From Tritrichomonas musculus (taxonomy: Eukaryota > Parabasalia > Tritrichomonadida > Tritrichomonadidae), in assembly GCA_039105265.1 (NCBI GenBank), contig JAPFFF010000036.1:496001-560000 (forward strand): a stretch of DNA of 64,000 nucleotides. The letters are read 5' to 3'. Every line of letters begins with the position of its first letter. Position 1 is the stretch's first letter. The notes below the pieces were generated by a model that saw nothing but the letters and a program-made list of their open reading frames with translations, had not been told where the DNA came from and made no database searches. This document shows positions 11,524 to 23,587 of the stretch, piece by piece. A program made the position numbers and the translations under genes.

Positions 11524-12030
11524 TTATAAAAAACCTAAAAGACTCCTCAATGCATATAATTGATTTTCAATTCTTCTCTTTTTTTGGTTATCTGAGCATC
11601 CAAATACATTTTTGAACTTCTGTTCAAATGTTTGATTTTTGTGGAAAACAATTTTGTCATGCAATTCTATACTATAATTTTCTAGAATTATTAGATCACC
11701 AATTTTACTCTTCTTTTGTGGATTTGTCTCGAATAATCTACGATCATCATCTCTGAATATTTTCAAATTTCGTGCCCATTTTTTAGTTTCTTCATCTTGA
11801 GAATAAATTTCTGCGTCAATCCTTCGATTAGCGATAGCTTTTGCACTTTTTAATGCATCCATTGGAGCTAAGTCAGGCTGTCTGTCTTTTAAACCTTGTA
11901 CGACAAAATGAATATAACTATTGAAAGGATCAAGAGGATTTTGTCCATTATTGATTTGGATCATTGCAATTTGATGAGCAAATTGAACATGATTAACTAT
12001 TTTATTGATGCAATCTCTGAAGTTGAACAT
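11524..12030 (-). CDS. Hypothetical protein with a weak HMG-box-like segment
   Basis: A 168-residue protein with an ATG start and normal coding character. Residues about 33-101 (PLDPFNSYIHF ... PDLAPMDALKSAKAI ... SQDEETKKWARNL ... DDDRRLFE) have the spacing of an HMG box: a Pro-rich entry, an aromatic pair, then a charged helix pair. The usual central tryptophan is not where expected, so this is a suggestion only. The C-terminal part (QKFKNVFGCSDNQKKRRIE) is basic. If it is an HMG protein it would bind DNA or chromatin. It is convergent with the Myb gene and shows no break. Confidence 0.6.
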   Translation of the reverse strand: MFNFRDCINKIVNHVQFAHQIAMIQINNGQNPLDPFNSYIHFVVQGLKDRQPDLAPMDALKSAKAIANRRIDAEIYSQDEETKKWARNLKIFRDDDRRLFETNPQKKSKIGDLIILENYSIELHDKIVFHKNQTFEQKFKNVFGCSDNQKKRRIENQLYALRSLLGFL

Positions 12031-14500
12031 ATGTAATTATGAAAATTTTTATGACATTTTTTTTTTTATTTTTTAAGTTGTCAAAAATATCAATTCTTTT
12101 TCATTTAAAAATTTGTGCCATCATAAAAATGGCACGTTTTTAAATAGAGCAATTTAATTAGTTTGTTATGCACAAATCCAGTAAGTAATTAATTTTTTAA
12201 GTGAATGTTGAACCTTAATTGTTAAGTGAATCTACCTCTCGGATTTTCCATCACTTTTTATATGGTTTATTATTTCAAAAAGTGCTTTCAAAAAGTGCTT
12301 TCAAAAAGTGAAAAATATTTTCTTAGTATAAAAAGTCTTTTCCTAAAAGTCCCTATATTATTCCATAGGTATATAATAAAAGTTTCATTATTTTGTTATT
12401 GACGACGTTTGGGAACTCAAAACTGTAACGTCCATTCAATTTAAGAAATTTTATTACTTTTTGAGAGGTATAGAATTAAACTTTTTCAACGGGTTTTATT
12501 AAAATTTAAGCATCGGTATCTTTATTAATATCCTATAAATATAAATAATAATAACTTCATAATTAAATGGTACTGATCAAGGAAAACAGACAAATTGAAT
12601 ACTTTGGAAACTTTTTCTATGCATGGTCTCAAAAAAAAAATGATATTTTCTTAAGGCTTTCAAAATATTGAATAAATTTTGCTTTTTTCTCAATTTTTAT
12701 TTTTTTTTTCTGAGCTAAAGTGGATAAGCATTCAAATAAAAAATATTGAATTAAAATAAAAAAATAGAAATATCTGATTGAAAATCGAATATATCCATTT
12801 CTTTACCAAAATAATCTGAATATTATGGATATTTCTTTCTAATTATTCATTTTGTAAAATACTATATTTTTTTTATTTTTATCAGAAAAATTAAATATCA
12901 TTCAAAATAGCTACATTCAAATATAAATATGATTTTCTTTAAACTGTTCAAAGAAATTACAATAATAACCACAAAATTTATATCAATAGATTATATAATA
13001 ATTTTTAATAGCAAACCAGAATGATTCTTCATTCATTTAACAATTCAAGAAATAGTGAAATTTAAGAGTGTTAAATACCCTGAACCATTTTATGTAATAC
13101 GATCTGAATTACAATTTAATTTATTCACTTGGTAATGCATCTGCACCTAAATGTTTTGATGATACATTTCTTTAATAAATATATGATTCAACAAAAAAAA
13201 AAGCAAATTTTTAAAGCATATGAATGGCCCGAAATCAAACAATTTTAATTTTTCCGTACAAAGCTAAAATTCGATCACTTTTTGATGAAATTGAGAAAGT
13301 CAAGAATAATCAAATCACGAGATGATAAATGATATGTTGATTTGAATTATAGTGTAAATGTTTCTGATACAATAATATCTAGCAAAATCAAGATAATAAA
13401 AAAGTTAATATGAAAATTTTATATATGATAGTTAATCATTAAAAAAAAATACAAATGTAATTTAATTAGTAGTTAAAATTCAAAGTATTTCTGGTACTAA
13501 TATAGAAGATAGCTTATTTAATCTTTTTGAAATTATTATAAAAAATATTTAATATATAATTAAATCAAAGCAATCTGAGTCTTGATAAAAATATCAAAGT
13601 AATACCAAATGAAATTTGTTTAAAATGTATTTACAATTGAAAAACAAATATAATAATCATTTGGATGTATTGCTTATACAAATCTTTTTTTTTTTCAATT
13701 ATTTTATATATAAAAAGGAATAAAAATTAATTATGGAAAGATAACAGCAAAATAACAGCAACACTCTGTATAAAATTTATTTAATCTTTTAGTATCAACA
13801 ATAAATATAAACTTTGAAATGATGATTGATATTGTGAAAATTTTTTTCAAATTGATTTTTCAACATTATCTTCATGAATAACAAAGAAAATAAAGTAACA
13901 TAGTTATGATATACCACCTTATTAAAGATAAAAGTGGAAATACTATTTCAAACTTTGAAATTCAAAAGAAATTTTCAAATATTTATTAAAACTTTTTATA
14001 TTTGAATTTTAAATATTCAAAAGATATAATAAACTATACATGAGATTAATACTAAGTATTAATTGAAAATACATTATGTATATGAATTAAATAGTATTTT
14101 ATATGCATTTATTAGGTGAAAATAGAGTTGTCTTGTTAGTTGTCACTTTTTATGCCTGACTTTTTTTCTTCGAGGTGACGATGTGCTCATAAAATACCGA
14201 TATAAAAATAAACGTATAAACAGAAATAAATTTTTTTGGCAAAAAGAAGAGCTTAAAACAAAGCTTGATATTTTTCAAATAATATAAAGTTTATAAACTT
14301 TAAATATAATTTGTTTCTTATAAATGATGGCACTTTATTACATATATATAATAAATGATATCTTGTATTTGTATAACTAGAAAACTTGAGAAAACTAAAA
14401 AAATCAATCAAAATTAGTTGAGGTTTTATTCGATTTTTTGAGATTTAAATTGAATTAATTCAAAGTTTTAATCAGAAATTTATATAATAAATCAAAAACA
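12031..14500. other. Gene-free AT-rich interval
   Basis: About 2.5 kb without a supported reading frame on either strand. It holds a short tandem of AAAAAGTGCTTTC (about 12,276-12,310) and the left member of a 167-bp inverted repeat pair (12,569-12,735). The remainder is AT-rich spacer. Confidence 0.6.
12569..12735 (+). repeat. Dispersed inverted repeat, left copy
   Basis: 167 bases starting GGTACTGATCAAGG and ending GGATAAGCATTCAA. The reverse complement recurs at 22,168-22,332 with very few differences, and similarity stops sharply at both ends. The sharp GGTACTG outer end resembles a transposon tip. There is no coding content. Confidence 0.8.
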
Positions 14501-14613
14501 AATCAGAGATGTTCAAATGGATGAATGCTATGATTATAATAAGAAGATATTTATTGAAACCATTTACTCAGCAGCAAATGAAATAAGTGAAAATGAAGAT
14601 ATAGATGAAGTTG
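14500..14613 (+). mobile_element. Polinton minor-capsid-type gene remnant (left flank of nested element)
   Basis: Translated on the plus strand, this short stretch resembles the segment with VQMDGYYDYNKK and ETIYSAANE of the gene at 15,431-16,126. A further plus-strand remnant of the same gene (TDDK ... KFEN region) lies at about 16,611-16,800. The nested 2-kb element therefore sits inside a fossil copy of one of its own gene family. Old and fragmentary. Confidence 0.65.
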
Positions 14614-15121
14614 GATATGGTAGTGGGTGTTGCACACTACACACATGAAACTTACACTTTTGGTCTATTTTAATAACGAAAATGACAAAATGACAATCAA
14701 TTAGCAATGTCATGATTTACGTCTAGTGGCGCGTATATTTAATGTATAACCTCAACGTCAGAGCAGTTGGTGATGATTTCATGAGTTGCTATCATAAATG
14801 ATATAACAATGAATGAAATATAATTTATTGATGTCATAAATGAAACGCTTAACTGACCCATACGATTACGAGCGAATCGAATTAATTTATTTTCAACCAT
14901 TGAGTGTTCAGTTGAAACGAGATGATAAGACATTGAGTCAACAAATGAAGAAATTGAAAGAAGAGACAAAAATAAAAATGTTTACTGATGAAACGTTAAA
15001 TATACATTTTTGACATCATCAATGAATTTATTAAATGCTTCAATTATTGTTTTTGCTCCTTTCCCAACCAATGGATAACTGTAAGCTTTGCGTGTGTTGA
15101 TATTAATGAACATCAAATAAT

Positions 15122-15355
15122 TTAATTCTTTCGTCTGTTATTAATGAACGTGTCCATTTGATATCCTCCAGAATGTTTTGAATAGATGTTCATATATTTT
15201 GGTTTGTCTGGTACTACATCATGAATGATATTATTTTTCAAATATTCTCTTGCTTCCTTTTCATTAAATCCATATCTTTTCGCTAGTTGTACAATTTTTG
15301 ATGGTGTCCGCCATGGATAACGATTATATAAATCTTCAATTGACTTGAAAGTCAT
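15122..15355 (-). pseudogene. Polinton integrase, N-terminal part
   Basis: 77 residues (IEDLYNRYPWRTPSKIVQLAKRYGF ...) matching the start of the integrase at 51,412-51,675 (IDELYHSYPWKTPSKF). This N-terminal region precedes the DDE integrase core in that family and ends in QMDTFIN. A fossil part of the 2-kb derivative. Confidence 0.75.
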
Positions 15356-15430
15356 TTTATATATATAACAACTTCTGATGATTCATCATCTGCATTTCAA
15401 TCATAAAACTTTCAGTAACTGGTAATAATT

Positions 15431-16126
15431 TTACATTTTATAATTACGACCACTATAAAACTCAATCCAAAATATTTGGTCAGTAGAATTCAATTTGAAA
15501 TATTTGATTGGCGAGAAAAATTGATAACTATTTCCAACATATCCCTTGCTTGTCTCTTCAGCTATTGATGAATACACTTTGCAACTGTGTCTATACCATA
15601 CATTCTCAAATTTAATTTCTTTCATCCATTTTTCTTCAACCTTGTCATCAGTGATGTCCAAATAATTGTTTGGGTCATTTTGAAATGGCTCAAAGCCAAC
15701 ATTCATGATATCCGCAAAATCGCATTTCACATGTGGTTCGTTATACTGTTCTTTGTTATTTTGGTCATAATGTCTATATTTAAATTTAATAGCTATTTCA
15801 ACATTACACAATTTATTTTTATCATCTTCATCTACTTCATCTTCCTTTAGTTCATTCGCTGCTGAATAAATAGTTTCAATGAATGTCTTTTTGTTGTAGT
15901 CATAATATCCATCCATTTGAACATCTTTAATTCGTTTTTGATTTTTGATATACATCTCGGGTATCTCTTCATCATTAAAGAAAAACTTTGGATAACCTTC
16001 TTTCCATTGATAATTATTGTAATGTCTAAAAGCGATATTCAATTGTTCATTCATATCTTTCCATATTTCTCTCAAATCATTGTCTGTTGATAGCCATGAA
16101 ACAAAATAACATTCAACTTGACTCAC
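15431..16126 (-). pseudogene. Polinton minor-capsid-type protein (fossil)
   Basis: About 230 residues containing VQMDGYYDYNKKTFIETIYSA, KFKYRHYDQNN and a C-terminal PIKYFKLNSTDQIFWIEFYSG. It is homologous over its length to the protein at about 51,690-52,730 of the lineage-A Polinton, which occupies the same place next to the integrase. In Polintons this slot usually holds the minor capsid (penton) protein; that role is inferred from position, not from fold. The family is also present as flanking remnants at 14,500 and 16,611. Confidence 0.65.
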
Positions 16127-16368
16127 TTTCGATGTGTTATTTCTGAAATATTGACTTTGATATTGAATTCCAATTTACGACGTCTCGCTAACATCCATAT
16201 TGTACGAAAGCAAATAATTGTCTCTCCTTTGTCTGCAGTACACCAATCAGCTGGCAAATTAAAAAAAAATCTATTTGGTCTGTCATTGTCTTGCTTTCCA
16301 TCTTCCCTGAAGAACACGTATTCTTTTGGTATTGGTGTGTAATCGATTGGGTCAGTTAAGCGTTTCAT
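16123..16368 (-). pseudogene. Polinton small conserved protein (fossil)
   Basis: 81 residues, with core YVFFREDGKQD, FFFNLPADW, GETII and MLARRRKLEF. It matches the protein at 52,732-52,989 (VYFLEDGEQD ... FNFPADW ... MLARRRKIEF). Its first codons lie within the terminal repeat. The start reads TCATAAATG, an initiator-like motif fused to the start codon. Function unknown. Confidence 0.65.
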
Positions 16369-16885
16369 TTATGACATCAATAAATTATATTTCATTCATT
16401 GTTATATCATTTATGATAGCAACTCATGAAATCATCACCAACTGCTCTGACGTTGAGGTTATACATTAAATATACGCGCCACTAGACGTAAATCATGACA
16501 TTGCTAATTGATTGTCATTTTGTCATTTTGTCATTTTGTCATTTTCGTTATTAAAATAGACCAAAAGTGTAAGTTTCATGTGTGTAGTGTGCAACACCCA
16601 CTACCATATCTAACTGATGATAAAAATATATTATAATATGTTGATTTAAGGTTTAAATTTGAGAATTCATGGGCATTCACTAAAAGTTTATTCATCAATA
16701 TCTGAAGAAGAAAGTAAGAAATATTTTGGTAATAATTATCAAAAATTATGACAATTAAATATTATAAACTGAATTCAACTGACCAAGAATTTGGATTGAA
16801 TTCTATAGTTGACGATGTTCTTTCTGTTGTGTCTTCCTAGCTTTTTTTCTTTCTTCATTATTAGCATATTTACTTTTCCTTCCAC

Positions 16886-16891
<6 letters not shown>

Positions 16892-16946
<55 letters not shown>
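16892..16946. repeat. Poly-T tract of about 55 bases
   Basis: An uninterrupted T run. The lysine-rich frame opposite it is spurious. The tract immediately follows the Polinton remnant. Confidence 0.95.
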
Positions 16947-16949
<3 letters not shown>

Positions 16950-18779
16950 TTCGCTGATGATTCCGATTTAGACAATGGTTTAATTGGTATTTGATTGAAT
17001 TGATTTAAACTTAATTCATTTTTGTTAAAACTCTTTCAATATGATTGTGCTATTAATTGTACTAATTAGTCATTTCATTTATGTATAATCGAATGAAGAA
17101 TGACAATTGATGAAATGTCTGTACTAGACTTCAAACTAAAATGTTGCATAATGGTTAAAAATTATATCTTTTGGAAAGTTGAAATTAATTTCAACAAAGA
17201 TTATCAATCCCAAATACACATATTTGCTAAGGTTATATGTTTTCAGCATCAATTAGCATATCCAACTAAGTTTATGATCTTTTAATTAAGTTTATCTGAA
17301 GAATAATTGATTTTGAAATGTACACTTCCGTAAATATACTATGAATAAAATCTGATTTCTTATAGTCTTTTCTTGTAGATCCAAGAATTATTTGACTTTG
17401 CAGATCAAACATCTTATTGTCCTTTCGTATATTGACCTTATTGTTTATTACATTATATTTATAAACAAATTAATCTACCAATTATCTCAGTTTCTCACTT
17501 GTTTCAATTAATATTTAATGTATTTTGGCATATTGCAGACAGGTTTTTAAAAATGGTTCCTCAAAAACTTGAAAATCTGTGAAATATTAGGTTCTTCAAC
17601 CGAGCATAGCTCATATTTCAATGTCATTGTAAAAATATTTATCATTAGATGTTATAAATCTTATATGTTCTTTTCCAATTGCCTTCAGAAATTACTATAA
17701 ATAAGATTAAAAATGACTTTGTTTAACAGTTTCATTTTTTGGGCCTCTGAAAAATAGAATGTCAAAGTACTTTAAAAGATTAATATCACATTACGATTAC
17801 ATCCATAAGATAAAATAATATTTTTTCATCAGAAAGAATATGTTTCTATAAATATTAAGGTAAAGATGAATTGAAATTGAAATTGAGAGATCTAAAAGAC
17901 TTGTAAATGGTTTGTTAAGTTTTATTTCATTTTTGATGAGGAGGATGGATCATCAAACATCAGACCATATCATGTCTGTATAATAATGAACTTATATATT
18001 TATTTTTTTTGCTAGAATGACATCAACTTTATATTGTAACACCAATTAAAACAATTTTGTCAATTTAACAATTAAAAGTTTCTTTCTCGATGTATCTTTA
18101 AGAAAGAATTAGCAACATTATAAAGTTTAAATAAGATAAACACCAAATTCAATCCATTATTGCATAAATGAACATACATTGTTAAACTCTTGCGTTATTT
18201 TATCATTACAGGATGTTATTGAAATATATTTCATTACATATATCCAATATTTGTTAAGTATCTATATGTGCAAACTCAATAATACAAAATAAAAATCAAG
18301 ACTAACAATATTGATGATCGAAATTCATAAGAAAAGCAAAGAGAAGTAAATAAATTTTTGAAATAGATAATATTATAACAAACAAAATATTATTTTCTAA
18401 AAACACTTTTAAATAAATATGAGTTTTAATATATATATACTATAAAAAGTTTATTAAATGCATCATATATTAATCAATTAAATATATACACTAAAAATAA
18501 AATTACATTGGTGTGATTGAACTTTTTATGGTAATTTTCTTTTATATATATATATATATATATATATCAAAAATAAATAGACATTTTTTCATATATATAT
18601 ATACATAAAAAAATATTTTAACGTATTTTAGATAGAAAATTTATTTAAAATTTATTCAATTTTTTATATAAGATGATTTAAATTTTGAATAATTTGACGT
18701 AATATTCATTCAATTTATTCAAATAAATATTTTTTATTTTTTTTTACATTTATATCGTACTGTCATATCACTTTTGCAA
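16947..18779. other. Gene-free AT-rich interval
   Basis: About 1.8 kb with no supported gene. It contains an AT dinucleotide run at about 18,545-18,566 and further AT-rich palindromic stretches to 18,605. No recognisable terminal repeat was found for the downstream transposase gene. Confidence 0.6.
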
Positions 18780-19682
18780 ATGCAACACAATTTATATTAT
18801 AATATGAACTTTTTCTCACATGAAATGACATCTTTTTATTACGCCCTTAACAACGGACTGTTATATGTAAATGGAGCATGCGAGAGCACAGAAAACTGCA
18901 AAGGAAAATACTACATGGTGAAAGATAAATATGCTGAAACTGGCTATAGACTTCAATGCAGCCACTGCCACTGCACCAAAAGTATATTCTTTAAATCTAT
19001 ATTTACTAGGTCCAAGCTCCCAATGACAACGGTTTTCCACATCCTATATTGCTGGGCGAACAAATACAGGCGGGGCTTAGCGGCACATGAATGCTGTGTA
19101 TCCAAACAAACTATCACAAATTTTTACCAGTCATTTCGCCTTGCATGCATGCATAGACTCCATGTGCATCCCCAGCAACCAATTGGAGGGCCAGGAACAG
19201 TGGTTGAAATAGATGAATCGGTTATGACAAAAAGAAAGTACAATCGCGGACGCAAAATGTCTGAAATCTGGCTGTTCGGGGGAATATGCCGTCAAACTGG
19301 CGAAAGATTCATATTCCAAGTCCCCGAACGGTCTGCAGATTATTTAATTCCACTGATCCAAGTTTACATCAAACCTGGAACTACCATACATTCTGATGGT
19401 TGGGCGGCATATAATGAAATCAAAAACCTGCCGCAAAACTATAATCATCTCATCGTCAATCATTCTGAAAATTTCGTTGATCCTGAAACTGGCTGCCACA
19501 CTCAATCAGTTGAGCGAATGTGGCGGGAAGTTAAGCGGGTCAAACGAATAATGGAAGGAATAAATCCTATCGACATAGATGGGTATATCGCCGAATACCT
19601 CTGGCGAAAGCATGAAGAAGTCAATTACTCAAATGGCTTTAATAAAGCAGTCATGCTTTTATATGGCTGCCCTTTTTACTAA
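18780..19682 (+). CDS. Merlin (IS1016/ISXO2-like) DDE transposase
   Basis: A 300-residue protein from the ATG at 18,780; an upstream in-frame TTG is not a likely start. An N-terminal zinc ribbon (C34, C40, then CSHCHC at 60-65) is followed by a helix-turn-helix region (ECCVSKQTITNFYQSF). The DDE core has D145 in VVEIDES, D206 in IHSDGWAAY and E245 in TQSVERMWREVKR, with 38 residues between the second D and the E. This is the ISXO2-like fold used by Merlin transposons to cut and paste DNA. The frame is intact. Its codons are clearly richer in G and C than its neighbours, suggesting recent arrival, perhaps by horizontal transfer. I could not identify terminal inverted repeats around it. Confidence 0.92.
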   Translation: MQHNLYYNMNFFSHEMTSFYYALNNGLLYVNGACESTENCKGKYYMVKDKYAETGYRLQCSHCHCTKSIFFKSIFTRSKLPMTTVFHILYCWANKYRRGLAAHECCVSKQTITNFYQSFRLACMHRLHVHPQQPIGGPGTVVEIDESVMTKRKYNRGRKMSEIWLFGGICRQTGERFIFQVPERSADYLIPLIQVYIKPGTTIHSDGWAAYNEIKNLPQNYNHLIVNHSENFVDPETGCHTQSVERMWREVKRVKRIMEGINPIDIDGYIAEYLWRKHEEVNYSNGFNKAVMLLYGCPFY

Positions 19683-19754
19683 ATAAAAAAATAAATTTCA
19701 ATAAACAAAAGTTTATTTATCATTTATTTATTTTATATTAATTTTATTCTTATT

Positions 19755-21030
19755 ATTATTGTAACCAACATCATCTTCTTCAACATCTTCTTCTTCAACA
19801 TCATCTCCTTAAACATCATCTCCTTCATCATCATCTCCTTCAGCATCATCTCCTTAAACATCATCTCCTTAAACATCATATCCTTCATCATCATCTCCTT
19901 AAACATCATCTCCTTCAGCATCATCTCCTTAAACATCATCTCCTTAAACATCATCTCCTTAAACATCATCTCCTTCATCATCATCTCCTTAAACATCATC
20001 TCCTTAAACATCATCTCCTTAAACATCATCTCCTTAAACATCATCTCCTTAAACATCATCTCCTTAAACATCATCTCTTTAAACATCATCTCCTTAAACA
20101 TCATCTCCTTCATCATCATCTCCTTAAACATCATCTCCTTCATCATCATCTCCTTAAACATCATCTCCTTCAGCATCATCTCCTTAAACATCATCTCCTT
20201 AAACATCATCTCCTTCATCATCATCTCCTTAAACATCATCTCCTTCAGCATCATCTCCTTAAACATCATCTCCTTCAGCATCATCTCCTTAAACATCATC
20301 TCCTTCATCATCATCTCCTTAAACATCATCTCCTTAAACATCATCTCCTTAAACATCATCTCCTTAAACATCATCTCCTTAAACATCATCTCCTTAAACA
20401 TCATCTCTTTAAACATCATCTCCTTAAACATCATCTCCTTCATCATCATCTCCTTAAACATCATCTTCTTCAACATCTTCTTCTTCAACATCATCTCCTT
20501 AAACATCATCTCCTTAAACATCATCTCCTTAAACATCATCTCCTTCAGCATCATCTCCTTAAACATCATCTCCTTAAACATCATCTCCTTAAACATCATC
20601 TCCTTAAACATCATCTCCTTAAACATCATCTCCTTAAACATCATCTCCTTAAACATCATCTCCTTAAACATCATTTCCTTAAACATCATCTCCTTCAGCA
20701 TCATCTCCTTAAACATCATCTCCTTCAGCATCATCTCCTTCAGCATCATCTCCTTAAACATCATCTCCTTAAACATCATCTCCTTAAACATCATCTCCTT
20801 AAACATCATCTCCTTAAACATCATCTCCTTAAACATCATCTCCTTCAGCATCATCTCTTTAAACATCATCTCCTTCAGCATCATCTCCTTAAACATCATC
20901 TCCTTAAACATCATCTCCTTCAGCATCATCTCTTTAAACATCATCTCCTTAAACATCATCTCCTTAAACATCATCTCTTTAAACATCATCTCCTTAAACA
21001 TCATCTCCTTAAACATCATCTTTAACATCA
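19755..21030. repeat. 15-bp minisatellite array (ATCTCCTTAAACATC)n
   Basis: About 84 tandem copies of a 15-bp unit, with variants CTTCAGC, CTTCATC and CTTTAAAC in the unit. A rare variant pair (ATCTTCTTCAACATC twice) recurs at about 19,767 and 20,460, so blocks of roughly 690 bases have been duplicated: a higher-order repeat. The minus strand is open throughout as a 446-codon frame of Met-Met-Phe/Leu/Met-Lys-Glu repeats. Because a 15-bp unit without a stop keeps any such frame open, I do not treat this as a gene. Confidence 0.95.
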
Positions 21031-22167
21031 TCTTGACTAAATAGGGCTCAAGGAGGAAACTTTTGATTTTCAATAATATTTCCTTATCTTTAGTTAAAAT
21101 AACATTATCTTAAATAATATGAGTCATGCTAGAACTTTTTAATTGCATCAAACCAAAAATATCAATCAAATCAATTCTGCGCACTTTTTAATAATTGAAA
21201 ATTTGAAATGAGCCAAAAAAAGTTGTATTATTCAATTAATGTTGATAAAGAACTAAATAAAAAAGATTTCATTTCAAATATTGATTTCTTAATTTTGCTT
21301 GAAAGTAGGATTTCTGTTCACAAATGAAACAAATTCAATATTTACGAATAAAAAAATGTGTCATTTCTTCAAAATTGGGAAACAATATTGAAATCAAAAG
21401 ATAAAAGTTCATAGAAGGTAATTCAAAAATGAATCATCAATGATTATGATTTCATTTTGTAAAAGTTAAAGAAGAATTCGCTTGTTGTCTTTGACAATAT
21501 CGAAGATTTCTGAATTTGACAAGGATTGATTGATTGATTTTTTAAGGAATATAAGAATTTGATTGATCAATTGGTCAGAAAGAGGAGCTCGGCAATGATC
21601 ATCACTGATTTTCAATATTAAAATTAATAATATTTTACGTTCATGTTTGATATCTCTGTCATTGTCAATGAAATCACATTTTTTTAAAGTTCTTGAATAC
21701 TACATTCAACTTCAACCTGAAATGACCACCAATTTAAAGCCTAGGCTTATGATTAAAATGGAAAACTCAAAAAATGCATTTGAATATTAATAGAAATATA
21801 TTGTGAGCAAAATAAAACATTTTTGTACATATAATATATTTATTTATATTATTTTGAAATTGGAAATATTTATTTATATAATTATTGCTATATATACAAT
21901 TATATATTTCATATTAATTAATTATATATATTTTCAAATAACTAATATAAAGCTTTTTTTCCAAAATTAAAAATTGTATTGTTTTCTGTTGAATTGAAAT
22001 AATTGATACACCAGTTGAATAATAGCATTTTCCTCATTTATAAGAAATATTCATATATTATATAAGATATAAATACTATTTGTTGAGTTAGAATTAGATT
22101 AATTCAAGTATTGATTGATATATTCATTTTTAAATTTTTAGTCTAAATAGTATTCAAATTTTACATA

Positions 22168-22332
22168 TTGAATGCTTATCCACTTTAGCTCAGAAAAAAA
22201 AAAAAAAATTGAGAAAAAAGCAAAATTTATTCAATATTTTGAAAGCCTTAAGAAAATATCATTTTTTTTTGAGACCATGCATAGAAAAAGTTTCCAAAGT
22301 ATTCAATTTGTCTGTTTTCCTTGATCAGTACC
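22168..22332 (-). repeat. Dispersed inverted repeat, right copy
   Basis: Reverse complement of 12,569-12,735, ending TTGATCAGTACC on the plus strand. Outside the match the sequence differs from the left copy at once. The two copies enclose 9.8 kb, including the Merlin gene and the short Polinton derivative. Confidence 0.8.
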
Positions 22333-23587
22333 TAACTCAAAATTGGCCCAAGCGTTTGTTTCCTTCGAAATGCATAATAAGTTTTATCCGATAGTTAATC
22401 AAATTATCATTTTCTTCATTAAATTTATTGAAATCGAAATAATGAAAAATACATTTAGCATTGATCTGCATGATAGATGAATAAAACTTAAATTCACAAA
22501 ATTGTGTAATTGATAGCACTAAATATAATATATGTGTTTTAATTGAAAATACCTATTATACATCCAATTTTTTTTTGAAAAACAATGAAATGAAGTGTAT
22601 AAGAAGATATAATTTCGATTTTATTAAAAGTCGAGATAAGATTGTGTGAATGTTGAAAATGTCAGGTCATTTAACTCGATTCGTCTCAAATATAAAATGT
22701 ATGAATTGGTACAATGATGCTTTGCCAATAGTACTTGCGCTAGTACGCTTGTAATGATTTTTTATTGTTTCGTGCTAAAAAGTTATTTTATATACAGCCG
22801 TTTAGGAAATAAAATAGCAAAATTTGAATGGTTTACAAAGCCGATTAAAAAATTTGCAACGATCATTTTGTATTCAATTCTGTAAATTTTATTAAGTTCA
22901 GATATGATATTTCTATGCATAAGAAGAATAATTTCAAAAAAATCTTGTTTCAAATGAATGCATACCGATATTTCAGATTGTGAAAGAAGAATGAAGCTTT
23001 TACATCAATTTTTTAGAAAACTTCAAATATTGCAACAATATTTCTTCTTTGAAGATTGATCATATTTTCATATTGATGTGACTATAAAACTTTTTTTATC
23101 ATTATATCTGATAATTTTTCCAAGTGAATGAGAACAGTTCTAGATTTTTTTTTAAATTTAATACTAATATTACCTATTTTAAAATATATATATATTAAAC
23201 TTTCATATTTGAACATTTTATAAATAATTATTATGCTTGTTTGCTTTGTTGTTCCATTTTTTCTTCTAATTTTATCTAATTATTATTCTTTCAATAAATA
23301 TTAGCAAAACTTAAAAAAATGAATATTTTATGATGTTTAATTAAGAATACATCAGCTTTTTAATTAGAAAAATAAAATATTATGAAAATCTAATATTTTA
23401 TGTATCTTAGAACATTCTTTATTAAATTAATCATCATAGTTATATTTATTATTAGATATATAACTATTTTTAATAACAAAATAAGGTTCATACTCCTTTG
23501 TTCTCTAAAAAAATCGTATTTTGTGATATTGAAAATTGAATGTAAAATGATCGTTCCAAAAAAATTCTATTTCCTAAAGAAAAGGAA

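Larger units (their letters stand above)
14614..16610 (-). mobile_element. Short non-autonomous Polinton derivative (lineage A)
   Basis: A 2-kb unit with terminal inverted repeats of 247 bp (14,614-14,860) and 263 bp (16,348-16,610). The 16-bp difference is two extra copies of TGTCATTT-like sequence. Inside the flanking GATATGGT the tip reads AGTGGGTGTTGCAC. Between the repeats lie, on the minus strand, a small protein gene, a minor-capsid-type gene and the beginning of an integrase, in the same order as the lineage-A Polinton at 50.8-53.0 kb. It is a fossil: an internally shortened copy that cannot be autonomous. The near-identity of its terminal repeats suggests it is younger than the remnant around it. 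Confidence 0.8.

Noticed and set aside
14739-14969. 76-residue frame near the left end of the short Polinton derivative
   Set aside because: It lies within the terminal inverted repeat and is not shared with any related gene.
16775-16975. Poly-lysine reading frame
   Set aside because: It is the complement of a 55-base T tract.
19733-21073. 446-residue MMFKE-repeat protein as a gene
   Set aside because: A stop-free 15-bp repeat keeps the frame open automatically; reported as a minisatellite.
12569-22332. A single 9.8-kb transposon bounded by the 167-bp inverted repeats
   Set aside because: No matching target duplication is visible and the contents are unrelated elements; kept only as a repeat pair worth checking.
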